Assembly: GCA_907164885.2 (NCBI GenBank)
Contig: OU015499.1
Location: 147,094,118 to 147,158,117, forward strand
Reading direction: 5' to 3'
DNA: 64,000 bases
From: Dolomedes plantarius
Lineage: Eukaryota; Arthropoda; Arachnida; Araneae; Dolomedidae
Part shown: piece by piece, positions 1 through 9,704 of the stretch
Numbering within the stretch: position 1 is the stretch's first letter
How the letters are laid out: every line of letters starts with the position of its first letter
The notes under the pieces: generated by a model
What the model was told of the DNA's origin: nothing
Seen by the model: the letters and a program-made list of their open reading frames with translations, nothing else
Databases searched by the model: none
Program-made: the position numbers and the translations under genes

Positions 1-904
1 CTATATTTAACTAGTTGTAGAAAAGATTTGAATAATTACTTACTAATAAACACTACATTAAAGTAGTTCATTTCAATTAGTAGTTAATTTAAATAAACAA
101 ATTTTTAAGAAGAAAAATAATCTGTTTTAAACTAATGAAATAAGCATAACAAAAAACAAGAAAGTAACTAAAAAAAATAGGTACAGATGTGTTAGATGCA
201 CCTCGTTGCCAAGTTGGCGATTTTTTTAAGTTTGGCGATTTTGTGTTTGGTGTGGCAGCCATACGATTTTGGCGAGATTTTGTTATTTTGTGGCAACCCA
301 GTTTGAACGGCTAGTTGTGTGTGTTTGTTTACGTGATATAGTATGGCGGCCATATTGTTGCGAAATATTAATGGCGTATTTTGGATAGTATTAGATGTAG
401 ATTTTACTTTGGCATTGCCAATTTGTGTCTTTGTTGCTTTTAGGATTTTGTTGTTGCCAGATTCGGGTGTGTCTTGTGTTTTGCGCCATTGAATGGTTTT
501 TTTAACGTTCTTTAGTGTAGTAATATTATGTTGTGGCAACGGTTTTTGAATTTTTCGTTTATGTTTGAATTCGGCTTGGATACAATAATCTGGTTGCATA
601 TTTCAATTTATTTTTGTTCATTTATTTATTATCTGTGCAGTATTTAGTGTAATTTAGAAATATCAGGGGATTTTAGTGTCTAAAATAGAGGCGATATAAT
701 GGAAATAGATCGTTTGAATTTGTGCTGTAATATATGTTTAATGAAGAAATATATATTTAACCAAGGTGTTTTTTATGTTTATTTAAATTAGTTATTATTA
801 GTTGGACTGACTAGTTGTATTATACTGACTTTTTAGCGGGGGGGGGGGGGGGCGCCCACCTAACAAATTTCTCATTAATTGTAAGGTTTTAGTTTTTGTA
901 TTTA
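1..904. other. AT-rich region without a recognised gene
   Basis: I see no recognisable gene here. A minus-strand open frame of 135 codons (192-599) is basic and Asn/Lys/Thr-rich and matches no family I know; it is probably chance. Short motifs of the type GGCGATTTT and TTGGCGA recur around 210-245. An uninterrupted run of 15 G lies at 838-852. Confidence 0.4.
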
Positions 905-1215
905 TGCAGCCGTTTTTAGATATATATTTTTAATACAGCCGATTTTAGATACTTTTGCGTATGTTTTAAAGTAGCGGTTGAGCATTTCTGTTTAGGTTTT
1001 GAATTTTAATACAGCCGTTTTTAGATATATTTGCGTATGTTTTAAATAAGTGGTTGAGCATTTCTGTTAAGGTTTTGAAGTTTAATACAGCCGTTTTTAG
1101 ATATTTTTGCATATGTTTTAAAGTAGCGGTTGAGCATTTCTTCTTAGGTTTTGAATTTTAATACAGCCGTTTTTAGATATATTCGTGTATGTTTTAAAGT
1201 AGCTGTTGTGGATTT
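905..1215. repeat. Tandem repeat, about 76-bp period, roughly four copies
   Basis: Units begin with a variant of AATACAGCCGTTTTTAGATA near 931, 1008, 1084 and 1160, giving a period of about 76-77 bp. Each unit contains GTATGTTTTAAA and GGTTGAGCATTTCT. The copies differ by scattered substitutions, so the array is not recent. A partial unit precedes it at about 907. No coding signal is seen. Confidence 0.85.
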
Positions 1216-1345
1216 GTGTCATGTTTTCGAAACTTTATTATTGCCATTGGTCAGTTTGTTTTGAATTTATTTTTATATTTGGGTTGTTATTGATATTTTG
1301 TGTATATCTGTTATTTTAAGCGTAAAATGTCCGCGTAGACCTGTT

Positions 1346-1422
1346 TTGGCGACAAGTTGGCGACAAAAAAATTTTGGTGACTAGTTGGAGCCAAAAGTTT
1401 TTTGTCGCCAACTTGTCGCCAA
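1346..1422. repeat. Perfect 25-bp inverted repeat, 27-bp loop
   Basis: The left arm at 1346-1370 and the right arm at 1398-1422 are exact reverse complements over 25 bp. Each arm is built from the word GGCGACAAGTTGGCGAC plus an A or T run. Similar TTGGCGAC words occur at the outer ends of the LTR-like sequences at 3388 and 5148, so this may be a relic of the same family's termini. Confidence 0.85.
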
Positions 1423-1636
1423 GGGATGTGCGTCTGGCACATCTGTTCCAAAAAATAATCCTCCCTGGGTGAAAGTACAAATTAAGAGAATCCATAAAGT
1501 GACACACTGAATATTTGATGACTTTTGAACTGCATAAGAAGGAATTTAAAAAATTATTCTTTTCTTTACATTAATAATACTATATTATTTCAATCTAACA
1601 TTATTTAGAAATAGTAATATATCATAAAATAAATTA

Positions 1637-1755
1637 ACAATATAATCATAAAATATTTTTAGTTTTAGTTTATCATATGTTTAATACAAATATTGATACA
1701 AATACTTAATTTTAATTTATTTTAAAAATATTATCTAATACAATTATTACTGTCT
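1637..1755. repeat. 119-bp direct repeat, copy 1
   Basis: This AT-rich segment is repeated almost exactly at 2264-2382. I see one substitution (ATATT versus ACATT near the 3' end). The two copies are 627 bp apart in the same orientation. Near identity suggests a recent local duplication or two insertions of one short element. Confidence 0.85.
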
Positions 1756-2263
1756 GCAAGAGTAATAATATATATGTTGCAAGAGTAATAATACTGACAG
1801 ATATCTAAAATTTATATCAAACTTATTATCTAGATTAATAAACAACATTTAATTCCATGATTTTTTAAAAGAAATTAGGAATAAACTGTTTGATAGTTGC
1901 TGCATAGTTCATGATAGCTGTTCCCTAATTAGCAAATATAGAAGAATTCTTTACATTTCTGGACTAGTTGACTTCAAATGGAGAAATTATTAAGGGACTG
2001 ATAAAAGAGGAATACTTTTTACAGACAACTTAACAGAGGATCTGTAGCATAATATATACCTCATTTGGATGAATAAATCCATTTACTATTTCGTCGTTTA
2101 TCAAAAGAAACATTTATCACTTAATTTCGAAAGTTATGGGTAAATGTATTCAATTCTTCTAATTTTATGCAATTAATTTTAATGCTTCAAGAACTTGATT
2201 AAAATTTAATATCCAAGGCCGTAAATTATTTTTGATTTAAAATCTAGTGTAAAATAATGAGAA

Positions 2264-2382
2264 ACAATATAATCATAAAATATTTTTAGTTTTAGTTTAT
2301 CATATGTTTAATACAAATATTGATACAAATACTTAATTTTAATTTATTTTAAAAACATTATCTAATACAATTATTACTGTCT
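2264..2382. repeat. 119-bp direct repeat, copy 2
   Basis: Second copy of the AT-rich unit at 1637-1755, same orientation. Flanking sequences differ on both sides, so the repeat boundaries are sharp. Confidence 0.85.
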
Positions 2383-2514
2383 ATTTGAAACATTTTCATG
2401 GGCTAAGATTATGAAAATGTCTCAAGTGAGGTGGTTGATGCATCAGTTGGATAACTTTTAGCAGTAGGGGGTCATCTTTTGATAGCAAAACTTGATTTTA
2501 AGTAGGATAAAAAT

Positions 2515-2888
2515 TGCGAAAAAGTTTTTGACAATTCAAGAAGCTTTAGATCATATGCAATCTTTGGATTCTGATAAATACCCAGAGGAAGTCAGCAGTA
2601 TCTGTTTGCCCCCACTAATACTGGTCAGGTAACTGATGAAGAAATATGGCAGATAATGATTTAAGTGAAATGATGTCAGTGGATATTTCTGGACAAGTTG
2701 AACTAAAAGTCAAACAGCAGAAAGGTAGAAATCTTGAGAAGATGAAAATAAAACATACAAAGAGAAAAAGATGCACTACAAATGATACTTCAGATGATGA
2801 TACAACTATGGAAGTAGACAAATTGAAGGGAAAGAAAGCCAAAAAGAAATTATTAAATTGGAAAAAAGCCAAAATTCGAAATTTTTAA
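2515..2888 (+). pseudogene. piggyBac-type (PGBD-like) transposase, N-terminal fossil
   Basis: Translation in shifting frames gives the acidic N-terminal leader typical of PGBD-like piggyBac transposases: an LTIQEALDHMQSLDSD stretch, a PPTNTGQVTDEE stretch, then MMSVDISGQVEL and a lysine-rich tail ending in a WKK motif (2646-2888). At least two frameshifts separate these blocks. The DDE domain is absent. In the family this leader precedes the catalytic core, so this is a truncated fossil. A different piggyBac remnant lies at 51905-52364. Confidence 0.6.
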
Positions 2889-3387
2889 AAAAATGGGCAA
2901 CATAAGCATAATGGTAGTGGGATATGTGACCTTTTCTTTCGTAGTGAATTCGTAGTGATTTCTAAAGGAAATTTTGAACTTTCATTTCACGTATAGTTCC
3001 ATTTTAAGCGTGGGAGAATTGTTTTATTTCCATTCTATGTATGGCAACAGCCACTTCTAGTTGTGATGTGTTCGGCTAATAACTGAGTAGCGTATCATTC
3101 TAGAATGGTGTCTTTATTTAAAGTCAACTTCAAATATAACAGATATAACACCATGTATTCGTCCATAGAGAGAAATTTCGATGATTTTTAACTTCAGACC
3201 CAATATTTTTTAACTCTTCAAACCTTTTGAAATGTATACCGAATAACGTCAACTTAAGTTTAAAAAATAATTTTAACCTTGTTCCAAAAGCAATACTTAA
3301 AGAAAATCGAAAGGGTTCTTTAGAAATCAACTGATGTATGCTGTATGCGCAAATATTTGGCCAATTCTGGTTGCCAATTCTTTGGCT

Positions 3388-3800
3388 TGTTGGCAACTAA
3401 TTTTTGGCATGAAGTTTGGTGACTTATCCAAGACTGGTATTTTCTGGAACATTGTTGAAATCACCAGACTCTCGAGAAGCTATAAATACAGCCCCTATTC
3501 AGAGTTCAGACTTTTTTTGAGTTGTGCTTTGAGCTTGTCAAAATCGTCGCTGTTAGCTGTGAAATTTCCTTCGGAGAATTTCTGAGGTTTATGTCGCGAT
3601 AAGTGCGACTTCGTTCCACATCTTTTGTGTTAAGTTTTTCCGAATTTCTGTGATCTAGAGGTTGTGTTAGAAGCCCTGTAGTGAGTTTCTGATGTTCTGT
3701 AAGCTGAAGTATTTCGACTTCCTGTAAATAAATCTTTGTTTGTATTCTGTCTTATTCAAAGTCCATTCAATCGCCGAATCCGAACTGGGAATTCATAACA
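3388..3800 (+). repeat. LTR of a Gypsy-type element, forward copy
   Basis: The segment starts with TGTTGGCAAC and ends ATAACA. It contains a TATA-like CTATAAATACAGCCCC near 3480 and the poly-A-signal-like words AATAAATC near 3727. It is followed after three bases by a primer-binding-site-like sequence. A homologous copy lies at 4775-5148 in the opposite orientation. The outer boundary is approximate because the inverted homology runs a few bases further out. Confidence 0.7.
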
Positions 3801-3803
3801 AAT

Positions 3804-3820
3804 TGGTGCCAGAAGTGGGA
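3804..3820 (+). promoter_or_regulatory. Putative tRNA primer-binding site
   Basis: TGGTGCCAGAAGTGGGA begins with the TGG complementary to a tRNA CCA end and lies just inside the forward LTR, as in Ty3/Gypsy elements. Confidence 0.65.
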
Positions 3821-3862
3821 TTCAAACTCAAGCCCATATTCGCGGACCAGAAAATACCAGGC

Positions 3863-4075
3863 TTAGACGGTGGTCCTAAGCAATGCCATCGTTAAACTTT
3901 GGGAAGACACGTTCGATGTCTGGTGGAAACTTCTCTCAAAACAGGTGACTGGGGCACATGTGGCTAATACCTCACCTTTCTTAATAATTTTCGGTTTATC
4001 ATTTACGTTGATAATTCTAACTGGTATGGAGTACTGGTAATTTGAATACTGGTAATTTGAGAGATCTACAAGCAC
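3863..4075 (-). pseudogene. Gypsy pol fragment (protease to RT linker), reversed
   Basis: A minus-strand frame encodes a stretch with IPVRIINVNDKPKIIKKGE followed by VLATCAPV. This resembles the linker between protease and reverse transcriptase in many Gypsy polyproteins, where valine-rich strands precede a KKGE.IA.C.PV motif. It lies between the forward LTR and the plus-strand gag fragment, so pol and gag run in opposite directions within one element. Assignment is from motif memory and is moderate. Confidence 0.5.
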
Positions 4076-4277
4076 CGAAGCTACCTTAACTCTTTTTGGA
4101 AAACTCTCGAAATCAGGAAATTCAAGGTGTCCAAGTCAAAATTTTTTATCTTTGTCGGTAGATCCCTCCATTATCAACTCTTTCCTAGCTGGGAAAACGT
4201 CCTGGTAAGTATACAAGAAGCAGTTTTCTATCGTCGCCGAAGCGAATGGCTGGGGCTCGCTTATAAAAGCTTGCCGA

Positions 4278-4774
4278 TTGGCTGCCTCTTTCAGGGCCGA
4301 AGCTGCGGATATTTTAAGAACTATTCCAGAGGACCAGAAATTAAACTTCACAATGCTTTCAGATGCCCTCGAGTTACGCTTTGGTAAGAAATTCCTGAAA
4401 GACTACAGCCGCCTTCAATTGAAATTTCGCCAACAAAGGCACAATGAGACCCTTCAAGAACTGGTAACAGATGTGGAGAGGCTCTCTTATCTCGGATTTT
4501 CCAATTGCCCCTCTGACGTGCGAGACACTTTGTCTCTGCAGTATTTTATTGATGGAATGAGAGATGTAAAATTCAGAGAGCTTTGAGATTGGCCGAATTG
4601 AAAGATTTAAGGTCAGCGTTAGTGTACACCATTAGGTTTGAGGTTGCCCAACAAGCTTCGAGGAGAGATAGACACACGGTAAGGGGAGCGGAAATAAACC
4701 ATACGGATTCTGCGCTTGGAGTAATGAAAGAATTGCGTGACCTGATTATCACACTAGGTGCGAAAACGGAATAA
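4278..4774 (+). pseudogene. Gypsy gag fragment
   Basis: Two overlapping plus-strand frames (4278-4586 and 4583-4774) form one gag-like matrix/capsid segment. The first contains ADILRTIPEDQKLNFTML, ALELRFG and LQELVTDVERL; the second continues RLAELKDLRSALVY and FEVAQQASRRDR. A single-base indel near 4575-4585 separates them. No zinc knuckle is left. The fragment is cut at its 3' end by the inverted LTR at 4775. Confidence 0.65.
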
Positions 4775-5148
4775 AAACAAAGATTTGTTAACAGGAAGTC
4801 GAAATACTACAGCTTACAGAGAAACTTACTACAGTGCTTCTAACACAATCTCTAGATCACAGAAGTACGGAAAAACTCCAAGGTGTGAAAAGACGCGGCA
4901 CGAAGTCGGACTTATCACGGCAAAAATCTCAACACGTCTCCGAAGAGAATCTCACAGCTAACAGCGACGCTTTTGACAAGCTCAAAGCATAACTCTAAAA
5001 CTGAAGTCTGAACTCAGAAATGGGGCTGTATTATAGCTTCTCGGGAGTCTGGGGATTTCAAGAATGTTCCAGAAAATACCAGTCTTGGAAAAGTCGCCAG
5101 ACTTGACGCCAAGTCACCAAATTTGCCGCAAAAAATCAGTCGCCAACA
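4775..5148 (-). repeat. LTR of the same Gypsy-type element, inverted copy
   Basis: The reverse complement of this segment aligns along its length with 3388-3755. Shared features include the TATA-like block, the segment GAGCTTGTCAAA, and the terminal CGACTTCCTGT followed by AAATCTTTGTTT. It lacks about 45 bp that end the forward LTR, and no primer-binding site follows it. Normal LTR elements have direct, not inverted, LTRs, so this locus is rearranged. Confidence 0.7.
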
Positions 5149-5159
5149 AGCCAATATCT

Positions 5160-5905
5160 CGCTAATTTAGCGGGATACCATAGAAACCCTATGTTAAATG
5201 CATGGTACTGCAGAAATTTAACTAATACGATTATTTACATGGAACAAACGATGATAATGCATTATTTTACAAGCGGAATAAGAATTTTAACGGTAATTTA
5301 AGCTAAAGACATACTGCAGACATTCCGTCAGAAGAGACCTGGAACTGGTTTTAAGGTTGCTGCCTCGGGGAGGTCGATTCTCGAAATGAGGGGTCTCCGG
5401 ATAATCAATACCCCAATACCATTTCCCGCGGCAATGTTATTGGGGTATAATACCATTTATCGCTCCCCAATACCATTTATCGCTCTTTAGGCATTAAGAA
5501 AATTATGAATGTTTTAACTATTTAAGCATTTAGAAAACCATTGTTTGTTTTGATTTCTATTTTCATGTAATCAACGTATTTTGAGCCTTTTTACCTTGCT
5601 TCGTATTACTTACTATTTCCCGAAGTAATGGGAGGGAGTTTCAGAAATCCTCAAAAAATTTTATATAAATATCAAATAATTCAAATATAAAACATTTTTG
5701 GGGACAAAAGTGGTTGGTTCTAGAAATGGGGGATTAAACATAAGACGATTATATAAGACCTTAAATTTATCGAAAAAATATTCAAGCCTAGTTTAAAAAC
5801 TTACCACACTGCTTCATTTTACACAGGCGGATTTTGTTACGTACTCCTGGAGTTGACTTGGTGAATTTTACGGCTCCGTTTTTACGATTGAATCTTTTTA
5901 TTCAC
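5160..5905. other. Intergenic, no gene recognised
   Basis: I see no supported gene. A short repeated phrase, CCCCAATACCATTT, occurs three times between 5410 and 5485, once within a small hairpin around a CCGCGG centre. Confidence 0.4.
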
Positions 5906-5909
5906 TGTC

Positions 5910-6590
5910 GTCTCGAAGAAGTTGAATTCCATCTAAATCACTATCATCATCTACATTGTCCCCACAATCGCTGTTTTCACTGGTTTCGTCGGCTGAATCT
6001 TCTTCGCCAAAAGTTAATATTAATTTGTCTACCACATTTTCGATGATACGGTCGTGTTTCCATTAATTTTCCTCTATGTACTGAACGTGACTACAGTAAC
6101 TTTTCCAATTGCCAGCATCAATCCTGTCTAATCCCTCTTCAGTCAGTTCTCGCAGTTTCTTTAAATGTAAATTTGCACTAACATTCCGTTCCTGTATAAA
6201 CTTCTTTAAATCCCCCCCCCCCACACACACGCGAGTTCAATGGGATTTAAACCGCAGTGATACGGTGGGATTCTGATAACTTTATGTCTACAATGTTCAA
6301 GCAACTGTTCAACTCTGTATATTGGTGTTGGAGATGAGTTTTCTGTGATCAGTTGAAAAAGTTCTGGTTTTCACATGCGTTCTTCATATTTCACATTTTT
6401 CTGTTAACCATTCTATCATATCTCTCTTATGAATGTAGAATTCATTTATTGTGTCCCTTATTACACACGTCAAAGTCATCCACAATTACTTTAACGTGAT
6501 CTGGTCGTGACGATTTTTTACAGGGGTTGAGAGTTTTTCGTTGTTAACATCCGCACTTTTTCTCTCCTTTCTAATCCTTTAAACTGTTGC
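5910..6590 (-). pseudogene. DDE transposase fossil (Tc1/IS630-like superfamily)
   Basis: Minus-strand translation in broken frames yields ordered pieces of a DDE endonuclease of the kind widespread in arthropods: RDTINEFYIHKRDMIEWL, then PIYRVEQLLEHC with VIRIPPYHCGLNPIE (catalytic Glu region), then a helical tail NLHLKKLRELTEEGLDRI and an acidic C-terminus rich in Asp/Glu/Ser. There are stop codons, and a run of C at 6211-6221 causes a frame break after the NPIE block. The upstream catalytic Asp region is not recognisable. It is a dead copy. Confidence 0.6.
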
Positions 6591-6639
6591 AACGGAAACT
6601 CCAGTAGCCGCAGCATTGATTCAACATCAGGAATTTGAA

Positions 6640-6690
6640 GTTTGAAATCGCAGCTGGGTTAAAGCACTTAACCCAGCTGCGATTTCAAAC
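6640..6690. repeat. Perfect 23-bp inverted repeat, 5-bp loop
   Basis: Arms 6640-6662 and 6668-6690 are exact reverse complements, separated by AGCAC. Part of the arm (GAAATCGCA..CTGGGTTAAAGCACTTAA) recurs once more at about 6711-6740, so this looks like a small local duplication and inversion. Confidence 0.85.
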
Positions 6691-6740
6691 GACGAGCTTC
6701 GAAATCGCAAATCTGGGTTAAAGCACTTAAAATTTGTCTA

Positions 6741-9239
6741 GTCTGAGAAGGAAGAGTTTTCCCTCGCTTGGAAACCGATTCCATAGCAATATTATTAAAT
6801 TAAAATGACTATGAAACAATTTTACTTCTAAGAAAACAAATTATAAGTAGCAATAAATGTCAAAGAAGCTCGCTAGGTAGCACAGCTAAATGAGACCTTT
6901 AAAGGTTTCAAGTACGACAGCAAGATCTATAAATCGTCCTTTATAATGAAAAATATTCACCAACTTCTTTCCTCAGTTATTTTGTTTACCGTAGTCTCCT
7001 GACATATGGAGTTTCTTGTTAACAAACTACAGATGTGAAAAAGGAGTTGATTTCTTTATAATAACAAGACTTAGTTTTTAAAAGTTTTAATGATGTTTAT
7101 ATTTTACTCCTGGGAAAAATTTGAGGATAATAGCTAAGAGAGAAATAAATTTCCCGAAAATGAAATAATTTTTTGGTCGAGCATAGCGACATCTCTCTAA
7201 TACCCAGTGACCCATATTTTGTGAATTGATTTTCCCGAAATTTACTACGGCTGAAAAGCTGAAATTAGGCATACTTGTTGTAATTTAATGTAGATTTGCA
7301 GAACTTAATAGAGTGTTTCTAACTTTTATCTTTAAAACGATATTTTTAGGGTCTCTTTTCGCGAGACAGTTACGAGAATGTTAAATATAACGATTTTTAA
7401 CTTCAAAACAAAATCGTTATAAAAACGGCTTTACTCGAGAACGAATAGCAAAATCGCAAATAATTTATGTTAAATACGGACAATAATTTTTAGTATTCCT
7501 GCCTACGTAAAAATTGATTGCGAAAAAGACACAACTGTAATATTACTTTACCCCAATTTCCCCCTCCAAATATCGGAGGAATAGAACTGTACTTTAAAAG
7601 AGCCGGCATTAGTTATTGCGGGGCCCAACTGCAGAAATTTTGATAAAAATATAATGTAAAGCTTGACAATATAGGAAAGCTGTCAAATTTCTTTTTTTAT
7701 TCAACTCAGTTAGATTGTTCGCCGCACATTTTCTTTTTAATACATTTTTCCGATGATGCTGATTTACTTTTTTCCGTCATGCATGTTTTATTCCATACTT
7801 CACTCGAATAGAGCGACATATAATCTGCAGTCAACATAGCGTAATAGGTATACCCCCCCCCCTCCAACCTGTCAGCGTCCCGATAACGGCACCACGCCAG
7901 CGGTGGGAGGGAATCTGAAATAGCGAAATGATACCTTAATAAGTTTTCTAAAAATCTTTGGCTCCGAAATAGCAAAAAAATCATAATTCCTCACAAATTA
8001 CGAGATGCAAGTTCTATCAATGAATCCTCCTCTAGTTCACCTAAATTTATCATTTCGTAAATTTCTTATTTTATATAACGAATATTCGCCTCTAATCCAC
8101 GTTTCGTTTCCATGGGTTGTTTCGAAAACATTCATTTAAATCTTTAACAAACACAGAAGTTTTTAGCCTCAAACGTGTCTACCTGTAAGTTCGAAACCAC
8201 ATTCTTCTAGTTTAGAAATTTCTCCAAATAAATTTTCTAACTGATGCCTCCACAATCTTGTGAATTTTACATACACTCGTATTTTCGCGTACGACAAAAT
8301 TAAAATTTAGTTCGATTAATACACTAAATGTATCGGATTTGTTACCTGCCGAGAAAATTGCTAAACAAACAATTTTTTAAAAATCTCTTTAAATACCAAT
8401 CGTACTTACATGTCTTAACATGTCATTAACATGTCTTATAATATGAAACGACACTTCCAAAGGTTTCCCTCTGAATACCGGTACCACTCAGGGTGAGAGC
8501 AGATGATGAAATGTCCTGTCCAAATATATTGAAAGACTAAATAGAGTCCATTAATTGATAGATGAGACTTGGTGTAATTTATAAATTTAAATAAAAATTA
8601 AGAGCTGAATTCAAAATTAAAATTATTGCATACATAAAAATTTGAGACGTTATCTAATATAAAAGTATAATTAAATGCTCCATGCAGAAAATATTACTTT
8701 GGCTGCACACCACAAAAAACCCCTTGAAAAATAGACAATTAAATTCATTTAAAATAATTAAAAGAAACAAAAGCGGATATTAATACAGTCTCGATATGAA
8801 GCCCTAAAATATTTATTTATATATCATTATTCATATTTATTTCCTAAATTACAGAACACAGCAGATGTAAAAAAGAAACAGTTAAATCTTAAAAATTATT
8901 ATTAATTATTAGGCAAATAAAAAAACCAGAATTATTATCGAAACAGGCTATTCATCACAACCTTTTTCTGCAGTATAAATAGGTATAATTTTTTTACCAG
9001 GCTTTTTTTACTTCAGTCACTTTAGTGGGTCAAGTATGTCTCAGGGATCGTAGGTGATGACCGATATCGCATTGATATATTCAAAAAGTTATAATAATGT
9101 CATAAAACACTAAATTAATTCCAAACATAATTAAGTGCGGTATCTCTTTTAAATGAACACCATCAAACCTCACTTTGAATTCAATTTTCGAGGACATTTT
9201 CACCACGGTGAGACAAAAATATTTCTTTGCACTAAAAAG
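6741..9239. other. AT-rich intergenic DNA, no gene recognised
   Basis: No coding region can be supported. A minus-strand frame at 7706-7984 includes YTYYAMLTADYMSLYSSEVW and a Lys/Ser-rich tail; I do not recognise it and it lacks a convincing context. A C run lies at about 7853-7862. The rest is AT-rich with no clear repeat structure. Confidence 0.35.
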
Positions 9240-9704
9240 TCCCTTTCATACAATAGTACAGAGTTGGTTACATCCCTGAATGGGTAACGAGAGACGTTTT
9301 TCATCTGTTCTCAAGCCATAAACCTGTCTCACGCAGTACAGATGAAACGGCTTCTCTTTCCAAATTAATCTCTGCAGAAAATCTTTTCTATCACATAGTA
9401 AGAACGAAAGATTTCTCATCTGTGTAGCTACGAACTTTTTTTAAATGATCAAGTTAATAAAACCTAAAGTCTTTCTTCCATGCATAAGGAGTTACGTTTT
9501 CAAAGTCCCTTTCCATGAAAATCTTCTCTCACACAATGCAGGCGACAGTTCCTCTTACCTGTGGATGAGGAGATGTGCTGCTAAATTACCCTGTTCAGAA
9601 AATGTTTTCTCACGTACAGTGCAGGCGAAAGATTTCTCTCCTGTGTGGGTGCTAAGATGTATTGTTAAATTACTTTGTTGAGAAAATAGTTTCTCACATA
9701 TAGT
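9240..9704 (-). pseudogene. Decayed C-terminal zinc fingers of the copy A gene
   Basis: Directly downstream of the stop of the zinc-finger gene, the same frame continues with finger-like blocks: CEKLFSQQSNLTIHL, then THTGEKSFACTV with an Arg replacing the second Cys, EKTFSEQGNLAAHL, and weaker blocks down to about 9240. Stops and substitutions increase with distance. This is the former 3' end of the array, no longer translated if the stop at 9705-9707 is real. Confidence 0.7.

Noticed and set aside
192..599. 135-codon minus-strand frame
   Set aside because: No recognisable domain, odd composition and no supporting context; probably chance in a low-stop region.
905..1215. CRISPR array
   Set aside because: The repeats are contiguous without spacers, degenerate, and the window is eukaryotic.
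7706..7984. 92-codon minus-strand frame
   Set aside because: It may contain a transposon-derived stretch, but I cannot name a family and no flanking structure supports it.
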